Source of the DNA: Selenomonas sp.
GTDB taxonomy: Bacteria; Bacillota; Negativicutes; Selenomonadales; Selenomonadaceae
Length of the DNA stretch: 41,237 bases
NCBI GenBank assembly: GCA_018052705.1
Contig: JAGPMW010000020.1
Location: forward strand, 1-41,237
Direction: 5' to 3'
The notes below the pieces were generated by a model. It saw only the letters and a list, made by a program, of their open reading frames with translations. It ran no database searches and was not told the origin of the DNA. The position numbers were made by a program, and so were the translations under genes. This document shows positions 7,938 through 17,101 of the stretch, piece by piece; positions within the stretch are counted from its first letter, which is position 1, and the number at the start of each line of letters is the position of its first letter.

Positions 7938-9077
7938 TCAATGTGATTTATTCGATTTTTTTTCAGCCTTATGTTTGAGCGGCTTGAATGTAAGCCCCAG
8001 TTTCTTCTCGAGCTGTTCCAGCTTATAAGCTTCCTTGATATCTGCCAAAGTAATGACCGAGCCCTTTGCCCCAGCACGGGCCGTACGACCGGCGCGATGC
8101 TGATAGGTCTGCGCCGATTCTGGCAGATCGAGATTGAATACGTAATCTACATCAGGGATATCAAGACCACGGGCAGCCAGATCGGTCGACAGCAGCAGCT
8201 GTACCTTCCCTGACTTAAAATCCGCAATAGCCTTCTGCCGGGCCTGCTTATTGCTGTGCCCCAGCAGCGAATCCGCCTTGATGCCATCAAATTGCAAATG
8301 TGCCAGCGTTTTCTCCGCATCATAGACACGATTGATAAACACCAGCCCGCGTTTAACAGCAAGTGTATTGGTCAGTTTGCGGATCATTGTGATCTTGTCC
8401 CGGAACGGTGTCATAATATATAAATTATCGCGGGCTTCCAGCGTTTCCGCCGTCTCTTTGACAATGATATGCTCCGGATGCTCCAGGAAATCTGCTCGTT
8501 CCAACGCTTTGTTCGGCGCCGTCGCCGAAAACATGAGCACCTGGCGCTCTTTTGGCAGCAGGCGCACAACATCGGCTGTTGCCTGCAGATTCTGGTCATC
8601 CAGCAGACGGTCGAACTCGTCGAGCACCAGCAGCTTCACCTGATGCAGCTTGAGCTTGCCCTTGCGGGACAGCTCAATGATCCTGCCCGCAGAGCCGATG
8701 ATAAGTTGCGGCTTGTCCTTTAACTTATCGATCTGCCGGGCAATGTTGGCTCCGCCGATGATTCCCTGCAGCTTGATGCCAAGCTCTGCCGCCTGCACCA
8801 GATCCCGCGCCACTCCCGTGATCTGCATAGCCAATTCATAGGTTGGCGCAAGAACGACCACCTGCGCCTGACGGACAGCTGGGTCAATCTGCTGCAGCGC
8901 TGGCAGCAGATAGGCCAGCGTCTTGCCAGTCCCGGTCGGTGCCTGCCCAATGAAGTTGTCCCCGGCCAGTGCCTTCGGGATGGCCAGTTTCTGGATTTCC
9001 ATCGGGTCAGCAATCCCCTGTCCAGCCAATGCCTTCGCCATTGCCTCATTTAGTCCCAGTTCGATAAATTTATTCAT
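7938..9077 (-). CDS. DEAD-box family RNA helicase with a DEFD motif
   Basis: A 379-residue ATP-dependent RNA helicase core with little extra sequence. Motif I is APTGTGKT (46-53), Ia is PTYELA (usually PTRELA), motif Ib is GSAGRI (usually TPGR), motif II is DEFD (153-156), motif III is SAT (184-186), and motif VI is HRAGRTARAG. The C-terminus is a short lysine-rich tail. Small helicases of this kind usually help ribosome assembly or RNA turnover in the cold. Motif II and the altered Ia/Ib place it in a divergent subgroup. The ATG has GAGGAGA close upstream. It sits between topB (27-base gap) and the CNNM/CorC gene. Confidence 0.9.
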   Translation of the reverse strand: MNKFIELGLNEAMAKALAGQGIADPMEIQKLAIPKALAGDNFIGQAPTGTGKTLAYLLPALQQIDPAVRQAQVVVLAPTYELAMQITGVARDLVQAAELGIKLQGIIGGANIARQIDKLKDKPQLIIGSAGRIIELSRKGKLKLHQVKLLVLDEFDRLLDDQNLQATADVVRLLPKERQVLMFSATAPNKALERADFLEHPEHIIVKETAETLEARDNLYIMTPFRDKITMIRKLTNTLAVKRGLVFINRVYDAEKTLAHLQFDGIKADSLLGHSNKQARQKAIADFKSGKVQLLLSTDLAARGLDIPDVDYVFNLDLPESAQTYQHRAGRTARAGAKGSVITLADIKEAYKLEQLEKKLGLTFKPLKHKAEKKSNKSH

Positions 9078-9104
9078 ATAATCTCCTCATATCATCTACT
9101 ATTG

Positions 9105-11612
9105 CTATTGTATCAAGGGCGCACCCTTGTTGTCATCAAATGTTGCCGTACAGCGCGGATAATTGGTACAGCCCCAGAAGGTTCCATTCTTGCCACGGAT
9201 CTGCCGCAGCTGTCCCTCGCGGCAGCGTGGACAAAGATGTCCGACCGCCTCTGCGCGGCTGCCTGATCCCGTATCTTTCATATGTTCCATCGGACTAGCT
9301 GAGTATTTCGGCTTATCGGCCCAGTTCTGCCAGGAGGAAGTCTTCGCCATCGGCGGCACATACTCCTGCATATCTGCCGCCAGATTTGCTTCGTAATCCG
9401 CAGCAGAGAACAGAGAGTTCAAATCCTCAATATCCTGTGCCGACGGTTGTGGCGCAGCGTCCATTCCATAGGCAGGCATCACCGGTGCCGAAGCAGATTC
9501 CGTGGAAGACTGATGGCCATGCCAGCCAGTCCCAGCCAATGCCGAGGCCGATACAGCTGCCGGTTCCATACGCTGCGGACTACGTGCCAGGCGAGTCTTC
9601 GCATCCTCCATATCCGGCTTTCCCTCCCTGTCATTACAGGTCATACGGCATTTCGGATAGTTTGAACAACCCCAAAACAGTCCGTTCTTGCCTTTACGCT
9701 GCAGCAGCACGCCCTGATGACAACGGGGACAGACATTGTCACCCGTAACCTCCATCCTGACGGCTCCGGCCTTGCGGCACAGCTCCTTCGTAAATGCAGT
9801 CTGAGCCTGCAGGAAATCTGCCAGTGTCCCCTCGCCCTCAGACATTGAGTGCAGCTTATCCTCCCAGATCGCAGTAGAGTCAGGGTAGGTCATCTCGTCT
9901 GGCAAAGCATCAACCAGCAGATATGCAGCCGGGGTTGGGATTAGATATTTCTTCTTGCCCTGCGCCTTCATGAACTTGCGCTTGATGAGATCATCAATGA
10001 TGGTTGCGCGCGTCGCCTCGGTACCGATACCATAAACATCCTTAAGCTGCTTCTTCGCATCAGGGTTCTTGACGTACTTATGGATCTCCTTCATGCCGGC
10101 CAGCAGTGTTGAGGGCGTAAAACGGACCGGCGGCTTGGTCGAGCGTGGCGTGACAGCCCCCTGCTGCCAATTGACACCATCCTTCTTCTTCATCACCGGC
10201 AGCGTCTTATCATCTTCATCCTCCTCAGCATCCTCGGCCTCATCGTCATTTTTCCTGCGTTTGGACTGGTACATCACCTTCCAGCCAAGATCGCGTTCCG
10301 TACGCCCGCTGGCAGTGAAAAGCTCATCCTTGTAGGCAACTTCCACCTTGGTCTGGTCGTACGTGTGGACCGGATAAAACTGCGCAATATAACCACGTGC
10401 AATCAGATGATAGAGATTACGCTCCTCAGCTGTCATCGTCAACACATTCGCCTTGACCGTTGTCGGGATAATCGCATGATGCGCCGAAATCTTCTTATCA
10501 TTCCAGGCACGGCTCTTGATCTTCGTATCCGCCGCGGGCACCCATCCGGCCACCGCCGTATCTCCGGCATTCGCAAGATTGGCAAGAATGGTATTTGCCT
10601 CGCCGAACTGATTCGCCGGCAGATACTCGCAGTCCGAACGCGGATAGGTCGTCAGCTTCTTTTCGTAAAGCTTCTGGGCCGTATCCAGCACAAGCTGCGG
10701 CGCATAGCCGTACATCTTGCCGGCCAGCACCTGCAGAGTTGACAGTGAGAATGGGAGCGGCTGCGGCTCCTGCTTCCTGGTCTTTTGGTAGGCTGAGATC
10801 AGCCCCGCATGCGGGTCCTGCTCAAAAAGCGCGAGCTTCTGCTCCGCCAACGATTTATCAACCAACCGGTTCTCGCTGTCCAGTCCGGCCATCGTATCTT
10901 TGGGTTTCCACTGCGCCGAAAAACTGCCGTTGTCATGCTGGAACAGCCCCTTAATCGTATAGTAGTCAACCGGCTTGAAATTCTCGATTTCGCGCTCCCG
11001 GCGTACGACCAGCGACAACGTCGGCGTCTTGACCCGTCCAATCGGCAGAACCAGCTTGTCATGCCCGGCCCGGCGCGCAGCAAGCGTATAGGCCCGCGAC
11101 AAATTCATGCCGATAAGCCAGTCCGCCCGCGCCCGTGCCAGTGCTGACTGCTTCAGATTGAAGAATTCCGTATTTTCCCGCAGACTGGCATTGGCCTTTC
11201 TGATACTTTTCTCATCAAGGGCATTAAGCAGAATCCGCTTGACCGGCTTCGTATTACCCAGGTAGTCCAGCACCTCGTCCACCAGCAGCTGCCCCTCACG
11301 ATCCGGGTCACCGCCATGTACGATCTCATCGGCCTTGGCAATCAGCGACTTAACGACCGCGAACTGCTTCGCGCAGTCCTTAGCTACAAGCAGCTGCCAC
11401 TTCTCAGGGATGATTGGCAGGTCCTCAGCGCGCCACCGTTTATACTTCGGATCATACTCATCCGGTTCGGCCTGCCGCAGGATATGCCCGAACAGCCAGG
11501 TCACAATGCCGTCACGGGTCTCCAGATAGCCATCGTGGCGGACCACCGGCCCTGTCAGGCATTTCGCCAGCTCCCGGCCAACGCTTGGTTTCTCGGCAAT
11601 ATATACACGCAA
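9105..11612 (-). CDS. topB: DNA topoisomerase III
   Basis: A type IA topoisomerase that passes single strands and resolves recombination and replication intermediates. The N-terminal Toprim domain begins LRVYIAEKPSVGREL and includes the acidic GGDPDREGQLLVDEVLDYLG motif. The active-site tyrosine lies in TTYPRSDCEYLP. An acidic insertion (EAEDAEEDEDDK) interrupts the core. Two C-terminal zinc ribbons of the topoisomerase type follow: CPRCHQGVLL...CSNYPKC and CPRCREGQLR...CTNYPRC, about 100 residues apart with a low-complexity linker. The TTG at 11612 is preferred: AGAGGTG sits nine bases upstream and the protein then starts as family members do. A GTG at 11624 would add four residues. It is tightly linked to the upstream DUF1232 gene. 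Confidence 0.93.
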   Translation of the reverse strand: MRVYIAEKPSVGRELAKCLTGPVVRHDGYLETRDGIVTWLFGHILRQAEPDEYDPKYKRWRAEDLPIIPEKWQLLVAKDCAKQFAVVKSLIAKADEIVHGGDPDREGQLLVDEVLDYLGNTKPVKRILLNALDEKSIRKANASLRENTEFFNLKQSALARARADWLIGMNLSRAYTLAARRAGHDKLVLPIGRVKTPTLSLVVRREREIENFKPVDYYTIKGLFQHDNGSFSAQWKPKDTMAGLDSENRLVDKSLAEQKLALFEQDPHAGLISAYQKTRKQEPQPLPFSLSTLQVLAGKMYGYAPQLVLDTAQKLYEKKLTTYPRSDCEYLPANQFGEANTILANLANAGDTAVAGWVPAADTKIKSRAWNDKKISAHHAIIPTTVKANVLTMTAEERNLYHLIARGYIAQFYPVHTYDQTKVEVAYKDELFTASGRTERDLGWKVMYQSKRRKNDDEAEDAEEDEDDKTLPVMKKKDGVNWQQGAVTPRSTKPPVRFTPSTLLAGMKEIHKYVKNPDAKKQLKDVYGIGTEATRATIIDDLIKRKFMKAQGKKKYLIPTPAAYLLVDALPDEMTYPDSTAIWEDKLHSMSEGEGTLADFLQAQTAFTKELCRKAGAVRMEVTGDNVCPRCHQGVLLQRKGKNGLFWGCSNYPKCRMTCNDREGKPDMEDAKTRLARSPQRMEPAAVSASALAGTGWHGHQSSTESASAPVMPAYGMDAAPQPSAQDIEDLNSLFSAADYEANLAADMQEYVPPMAKTSSWQNWADKPKYSASPMEHMKDTGSGSRAEAVGHLCPRCREGQLRQIRGKNGTFWGCTNYPRCTATFDDNKGAPLIQ

Positions 11613-11627
11613 TGTAAAAGACACCTC

Positions 11628-11999
11628 TTAATCAAAAAATAACTTGAACAGTCCATAGGCAATGAGTCCCAGCCAGGTCAGCACGACCAGCGAGGCAACG
11701 ATCATCATAACCGGCACATAGCGCATCACGCGATCTGCCTGATCCTCAGCATAGTGCCGGACATGTCCTGGCAGCATATGGGTCAGACCACAGACTGCAG
11801 CCGGCACAATGACTGCATCATCGAGAATACCAATCAGTGGTATTGTGTCGGGGATCAAATCAATCGGACTCACAAGATAGAGGATGGCCAGTGCCAGCAG
11901 CCCTTTGACGCGGTGCGGAGTATCCCTGTGCCGCATGGCAATCAGCATAACCACCAGATCATACCGGAATATCTTCAAAAATGTAAGGATTCGCCGCAT
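11628..11999 (-). CDS. DUF1232 (YkvA-like) membrane protein
   Basis: A 123-residue protein with the DUF1232 core, in which VKGLLALAILYLVSPIDLIPDTIPLIGILDDAVI (about 31-64) is the conserved hairpin. A C-terminal hydrophobic segment (YVPVMMIVASLVVLTWLGLIAYGLF) is likely a membrane helix. No function is established for the family. The ATG has GGAGGGAG upstream. It is the first gene of the run into topB. No clear promoter was found in the region shared with the divergent lysA. Confidence 0.85.
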   Translation of the reverse strand: MRRILTFLKIFRYDLVVMLIAMRHRDTPHRVKGLLALAILYLVSPIDLIPDTIPLIGILDDAVIVPAAVCGLTHMLPGHVRHYAEDQADRVMRYVPVMMIVASLVVLTWLGLIAYGLFKLFFD

Positions 12000-12112
12000 G
12001 GAATCTCCCTCCTGTCCTCTTCGAAATCACCCAAAATTTTACTTGTAACTATATAGTAATCATTCTATCATATTCATAGGGAAACTGTCTGTATACTTTA
12101 TCATTATATTAA

Positions 12113-12141
12113 TTGACATCAATATGCCGTTTTGTTATAAT
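12113..12141 (+). promoter_or_regulatory. Promoter of lysA
   Basis: Perfect consensus: TTGACA (12113-12118), 17 bases, TATAAT (12136-12141). Transcription should start near 12148, leaving a leader of about 50 bases, too short for a lysine riboswitch. Confidence 0.88.
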
Positions 12142-12197
12142 TTATTTACAAATTTACAGTGATGAATTCCACTCTACATATTAGGAGGAATGTCGAT

Positions 12198-13457
12198 ATG
12201 TCCGAAAAAAATTTCCCAATTACAAAAGCACAGCTTCAGGAAATCATCAAAGATTATCCTACTCCTTTCCATATCTACGACGAACAGGCCATCCGCCAGA
12301 ATATCCGCGCACTCCAGCAGGCCTTTGCCTGGGCACCGCGCTTCCGCGAGCAGTTTGCGGTCAAGGCGCTGCCCAACCCGCGCATCATCCAGATTTTACA
12401 TGAGGAAGGCGCTGGCACGGACTGCAGCAGCAAGGCCGAGCTCCTGCTGTCTGAAATTGCTGGCGTCAAAGGCGAAGAAATCCTGCTGACTTCCAACGAT
12501 ACCCCGGCCGATGAATTTCAGGAGGCCATTCGCCTTGGTGCCATCATCAACCTCGACGACATCTCCCATCTCGACTATCTCGAAGAGCATGCCGGCCTGC
12601 CTCAGGTCATCTGCTTCCGCTACAACCCGGGCAACCTCATCGAAGGTAATGATATCATCGGCAAGCCGACCGAAGCCAAATACGGCCTGACCCATGATCA
12701 GCTCATCGAGGCCTATCGCCGCGCAAAAGAAAAAGGAATCAAGCGGTTTGGACTTCACACGATGGTTGCCTCCAACGAACGCCGTACTGAGGCCTTCCTG
12801 TTCACTGCCAAGCTCATGTTCAGTCTGGCAAATGAGCTCCACGACCAGCTGGATATCGAGGTCGAATTCGTCAACCTCGGTGGCGGTTTCGGCATCCCCT
12901 ACCTGCCAGAGGAAGAACCGTTGAATCTCATGGAGATTGGTGAAGGCATACACCAGCTCTATGACGAGATGATGATCCCAAGCGGACTCGGAAATACCGC
13001 AATCATGACCGAGAGCGGCCGGGCCATGACCGGACCGGCCGGCTGGCTCGTATCGACTGTGCTGCATGAGAAAAAAACCTACAAGGACTATATCGGTCTT
13101 GACTCCTGCATGGCCAACCTCATGCGTCCTGCAATGTACGGCTCCTATCATCACATCACGATTGCTGGCAAGGAAACTGCGCCCTGCGACCATGTCTATG
13201 ATATTACCGGATCGCTCTGCGAAAACAATGACAAGTTTGCCATCGATCGCAAACTGCCGAAAATTGACATTGGCGACCTCGTGATCATTCACGATACCGG
13301 TGCACACGGCAGTGCAATGGGATTCAACTACAATGGCAAGCTCTGGTGCGCTGAGCTGCTGCTCAAAGAAGGCCACACAGTGGAACTCATCCGCCGAGCT
13401 CAGACTCTCGACGATTATTTCGCCACATTAAAATACCCAGGCTCACTCATAAAGTAA
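12198..13457 (+). CDS. lysA: Diaminopimelate decarboxylase
   Basis: A PLP-dependent fold-type III decarboxylase that makes lysine from meso-diaminopimelate, the last step of the pathway. The PLP lysine is in FAVKALPNP, and VEFVNLGGGFGIPY is the phosphate-binding glycine loop. TESGRAMTGPAGWLV, GLDSCMANLMRPAMYGSYHHI and TGSLCENNDKFAIDRKLP are the substrate-site blocks; the last, with its CE pair, marks DAP decarboxylase rather than ornithine or arginine decarboxylases. The usual HIGSQ block is replaced by LHTMVASNERR, as I recall in a variant LysA group of anaerobes. The ATG at 12198 (419 aa) has AGGAGG nine bases before it; the open frame extends upstream to 12159 without support. It is a single-gene unit on the plus strand. 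Confidence 0.85.
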   Translation: MSEKNFPITKAQLQEIIKDYPTPFHIYDEQAIRQNIRALQQAFAWAPRFREQFAVKALPNPRIIQILHEEGAGTDCSSKAELLLSEIAGVKGEEILLTSNDTPADEFQEAIRLGAIINLDDISHLDYLEEHAGLPQVICFRYNPGNLIEGNDIIGKPTEAKYGLTHDQLIEAYRRAKEKGIKRFGLHTMVASNERRTEAFLFTAKLMFSLANELHDQLDIEVEFVNLGGGFGIPYLPEEEPLNLMEIGEGIHQLYDEMMIPSGLGNTAIMTESGRAMTGPAGWLVSTVLHEKKTYKDYIGLDSCMANLMRPAMYGSYHHITIAGKETAPCDHVYDITGSLCENNDKFAIDRKLPKIDIGDLVIIHDTGAHGSAMGFNYNGKLWCAELLLKEGHTVELIRRAQTLDDYFATLKYPGSLIK

Positions 13458-13470
13458 GCACCGGGTATTT
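13431..13470. terminator. Shared hairpin between lysA and the diguanylate cyclase operon
   Basis: AAATACCC (13431-13438) pairs with GGGTATTT (13463-13470), enclosing the lysA stop codon. T tracts are weak on both sides (better on the minus strand, GGGTATTTTAATG). It could act as a modest terminator for the two converging units. Confidence 0.45.
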
Positions 13471-13483
13471 CTGTCAAACTATA

Positions 13484-15136
13484 TTACCAATCCGGATCAG
13501 CAAACCGGACCTGGTTGCGGCCAGCTTCCTTGGCCATATAAAGGGCACGATCGACACGCTTGAACAGCGCGCCGGGCGTGTCCTTTTTGCCTTGCCAAAA
13601 AGCTGCGCCAATACTGCAGGTAACCGTATAGCCGAACAATGGCGTATGTGCAGTCTGCCACCGCAGCCGCTCAGCCAGACCGGCCACCATCAGCGCCTGA
13701 CCCGAATCCACCAGAATCAGGAACTCTTCTCCGCCCCAGCGCACGCAATTGCTGTCTTCTCCCATTTGTTGGCGAATCAGAGCGGCAAAATCTTTCAGTA
13801 CCGCATCGCCAGCATCATGCCCATAACAATCGTTGACATTCTTGAAATGATCGAGATCCAGCAGCAGAACCGCGAAGGACTGCCCCGTTTCGCGGAATCG
13901 CGAAATAGCCCCGGTCAGCAGCTCGTTCAGTTTGCTGCGATTCCAACACCCTGTAAGTGCATCGAGCGAAGAGCGCTGCACTGCCCTGACCGCCTCGCGT
14001 TCGAGCCCTGCCGTCCGCAGTGCCAGCTCATCGCCCCCCCGCAGCTGCTGCCGCAGGATGGCGATAACAAAATACATAAAGGCATAGATCGCGAGTGGTG
14101 TCGTAAACACGCGCCAGGGCAGCAGATAAAAATGTCCGTCCATCCCGTCCAATATGCCAAAAAACATAAAGGCTGCCGTTGGTGCCAATACTGCCCGGCA
14201 GAGCACAGCACCTTCGCGCGCAGCCCGGATACACCAATAAAAAGCCAGCCCATCACCCACGGCCAGCAATGGATAGTATACTATCCTGAACAAATCCATT
14301 GTATGGACACCAAGAGCCTCACCACTCATTGCCAAAAAGAACAGCAGTACATTCGCCCCCACTATCGGCTCCATCCGCGCATAAGCCTTGTCCCGCAGCA
14401 GCTCATAAAGAATCAGATTGGCTGTAATTGGCAGCACATAATCAAACATGTTCAGCGCATACCACCAGAAGACTGGCTTATCGATAAAGAGGTCCTTTAC
14501 CGTTGATGCACTGATCAGCCAGCCGCCAAATATCAGCAAAAAAGCAATGATATCGATATACAGCCATTTCCAATTCTTTGGACTGTAATGGTAATAAATC
14601 AGCATGATCAACACCATCAGCATCGCCACTGGCAATGCCAATACGACCGGGATATCGTAGAAAAACAGCCGCTGGATCTGTGCCGTCTCGGTATTCAGAA
14701 TCAGTGTATCGAACCGTCCCAGATAACTATCTGCGTTCGAATACAGCTCAAAGGTAAGAAATTCCGCCGCTGGCAGATCCGGAACCGGAACCAGGTTGAA
14801 CTGCCGGCCCTCGTCAAAACGCCTGCCGGCAAAGATGCCCCGTTGATACAGCAGCTCATCACCAAGCCAGACCCTTACTGCCTGGTTAGTAGTTTCAAAC
14901 AACAGCATATTATGTTCCGGCGATCCAGGTTCCAATACCGTACGCAAACGGACCAGACGCTGACCAGCATCAAGGGGCGGACGATTGGGAAACGAAAAGG
15001 GCTCCCATTGACCCGGTTCCACCTCGTACCACCAGTTTCCCTCCATTTTTGCAGCCTCTGCCTGCAGGCTGCAGACAAGCAGCCCCCCAACCAACAGCAG
15101 AAAAAGCCCAATGTGCTTCCACGACCACGATGCCAT
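13484..15136 (-). CDS. Membrane diguanylate cyclase with 7TM-type sensor
   Basis: Makes c-di-GMP from two GTP. An N-terminal signal or anchor helix (HIGLFLLLVGGLLVCSLQAEAA) is followed by an extracytoplasmic region of about 140 residues and about eight membrane helices in the style of 7TM-DISM sensors. The C-terminus is a GGDEF domain with DALTGCWNRSKLNELL, LLDLDHFKNVND and the active site RWGGEEFLIL. The RxxD inhibitory site that should lie five residues before GGEEF is absent. The start is uncertain: the ATG at 15136 gives 550 residues, while a TTG at 15193 would overlap the stop of the upstream paralogue. The close spacing suggests translational coupling to that gene. The signal sensed is unknown. 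Confidence 0.85.
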   Translation of the reverse strand: MASWSWKHIGLFLLLVGGLLVCSLQAEAAKMEGNWWYEVEPGQWEPFSFPNRPPLDAGQRLVRLRTVLEPGSPEHNMLLFETTNQAVRVWLGDELLYQRGIFAGRRFDEGRQFNLVPVPDLPAAEFLTFELYSNADSYLGRFDTLILNTETAQIQRLFFYDIPVVLALPVAMLMVLIMLIYYHYSPKNWKWLYIDIIAFLLIFGGWLISASTVKDLFIDKPVFWWYALNMFDYVLPITANLILYELLRDKAYARMEPIVGANVLLFFLAMSGEALGVHTMDLFRIVYYPLLAVGDGLAFYWCIRAAREGAVLCRAVLAPTAAFMFFGILDGMDGHFYLLPWRVFTTPLAIYAFMYFVIAILRQQLRGGDELALRTAGLEREAVRAVQRSSLDALTGCWNRSKLNELLTGAISRFRETGQSFAVLLLDLDHFKNVNDCYGHDAGDAVLKDFAALIRQQMGEDSNCVRWGGEEFLILVDSGQALMVAGLAERLRWQTAHTPLFGYTVTCSIGAAFWQGKKDTPGALFKRVDRALYMAKEAGRNQVRFADPDW

Positions 15137-15189
15137 AATATCCGCTATCCTCACGTCTATTCGCCTCAACTTCAGTCCATCCTCATGGT

Positions 15190-16879
15190 TCAAAGCTCCG
15201 TTACCACGTTATTCCGCCCACCGCGCTTGGCCCGGTACAACGCTTCATCCATCCGCTTGAAGATATCTACACTGCTATCGTCCGCTCCATGCCAGAACGC
15301 TACGCCCAGGCTGATCGTTACCGGATAGCCCGGCAGGATATCCGCCTGCTCAACCAGCTGCCGTAACGACTCAGCCAACGCAACGGTTTCAGTTCGGCTC
15401 ATATCGGGACAGTACAGGACAAATTCTTCCCCACCCCAACGAAAGAAGGGGTGTCTTTTATCCAGCTGTCTACGGATCAGAGCTGCAAAACTTTTCAGTA
15501 CGGTATCTCCCGCATCATGCCCCAGTGTATCATTAATGGCCTTGAAGCAGTCAATATCCATCATAATCAGTGAAAATCGTACAGCTGCGGCATCCACCAG
15601 CTGTCTGTGCATAAAATCTTCGAATGCGCCACGATTCCGGCAGTTCGTCAGCAGATCGATCTCCGATCGCTCAATCGCCAGTGCAATCTCATACTCCAGC
15701 CCGATCTCATGCTCACGCAGCTGACGCTCACGAATCAGCTGTTCCCGCATCATGCAGATGACAAATGCAATATCGGTATAAATACTCAGGGGCAATAAAT
15801 AGCTATGCCACGAAAACGCCTGATAATAAAAAGACACTCCATCCGCGCCCCCCAAAATAGTCATGCCAATCATCGGAATCAGGGCAAACCGGGTATAGAT
15901 ATTCTTACGGCGAACCGAAACAATCATACAATAAAAAATCACCAGCTGCACCACCGGGATGATCAGATAATAGATCCACAGCCCCTGATTAAGATTATTC
16001 AGGCCCAGCCCATTAGCCAGCATCGCGAAGACAGCCAGCAAACCATACGCAGCAACAACCTTGCGGACTTTCGGCTTCAAATCCGCCTCCACGACCTCAT
16101 AGATGATCATATTTGCCGTTACAGGCAGCAGATACAGCAACACCCGGGATAAATTTTCCCAAAAGACCGGCCAATCGAGAAACAGCTGCTTCACATGCGA
16201 AACGCTGATGACCCACAGTGACATTGTAACCAGCATGATAATCACATTGACGTTCAGCTTTTTCCAGGCCGCCTGATTGAACGCATACATAAACAGCATC
16301 AATATAATCAGTATGGCAGCCGGCAGGGTGATCACATAAGGAATATCATAGGAAAACAGCCGCTGCATCTGTTCCCGGGCAGAACCGATCGTAAAATCGT
16401 CAAATTGCCCGGCCTGATACGGATAATCCGCATAAAACTCAAAGGTCAGCTGACTGTCACCGGTAAATGCTGGCAACAAAACCATATGCCATTTGCTGCC
16501 ATGTCCCAGCGGAAGCTGCGGTTCAAATACACCATCGCCATAAATCAGCTGAGACCCCAGCCAGACTCGTACCGCCTGTCCCGTAGTCGTAAAAAAAAAG
16601 CATATTATGCGTCGGATCATCGCCGCTGATGCGGCTAGTCAGCCAGATAATCCTGGCATCTGGTGCCACTGGTTTACTTGGGAAATCAAACGACTTCCAA
16701 CCAGCGGACGAATTTCCTGCCTGCGCCGCAATCCCCTCATCATCAGCAGCACTCCCGCCTTCACGATACTGCCATGTCGTCGCATTGATCACAGCCGCCT
16801 TTGCAGAGGACAGCATACATAGTTCCATAAAAAAAAGCAGCAACAGAAAAAACCGAGCCGCTATGATCTTACGCTGCAT
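15190..16879 (-). pseudogene. Paralogous membrane diguanylate cyclase, frameshifted in a run of nine T
   Basis: Same architecture as the gene downstream: signal peptide (MQRKIIAARFFLLLLFFMELC...), extracytoplasmic region, about eight membrane helices, and a GGDEF domain with DLLTNCRNRGAF and RWGGEEFVLY (no RxxD inhibitory site). The coding strand carries nine consecutive T (plus-strand A at 16591-16599). In the frame of the ATG at 16879, translation leaves the family sequence after HNMLFF and stops at 16523 (118 aa). The paralogue's matching text resumes in the next frame as TTTGQAVRVWLG. Removing one T restores one 562-residue protein, so a single-base insertion explains the break. It may be a sequencing error, a true knockout, a phase-variable switch, or read through by slippage. 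The ATG at 16879 has GGGAG five bases upstream. Confidence 0.8.
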
Positions 16880-16940
16880 GTCAGCTCCCGCCTTCCATTC
16901 CTGCTTCCGTCTATTGTCGATACAATAATAATATCCTAAT

Positions 16941-16969
16941 ACCTTACCGAATCCCAAACGTTTTGTCAA
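16941..16969 (-). promoter_or_regulatory. Probable promoter of the diguanylate cyclase pair
   Basis: Minus-strand TTGACA (16964-16969), 17 bases and TAAGGT (16941-16946). The -35 box is perfect and the -10 box is poor, which fits a regulated or weak promoter. Confidence 0.5.
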
Positions 16970-17060
16970 GCTGTTCAATTTTCTGACTGCCTCTGCCTGA
17001 ACAGTCTCCTGCAAAGCCGTTCCTACACTGAGTTCGCTCCTGTGCAGCCCCGACAACTCT

Positions 17061-17087
17061 AAGCCTCATCGACATATGATGAGGCTT
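17061..17087 (-). terminator. Hairpin downstream of pfkA
   Basis: A ten-pair perfect stem (17061-17070 with 17078-17087) and a seven-base loop, 14 bases past the pfkA stop. The minus strand has only two T after the stem, so it is a weak terminator; it may instead protect the pfkA message end. Confidence 0.55.
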
Positions 17088-17101
17088 TCTTTATATTTAG
17101 A

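Noticed and set aside
12396..13376. A 326-codon open frame antisense to lysA
   Set aside because: No ribosome site or recognisable domain; it is a shadow of biased codon use in lysA.
16880..17056. N-terminal extension of the frameshifted cyclase to 17056
   Set aside because: The extension would place about 59 residues before the signal peptide and runs through the promoter; the ATG at 16879 has a proper ribosome site.
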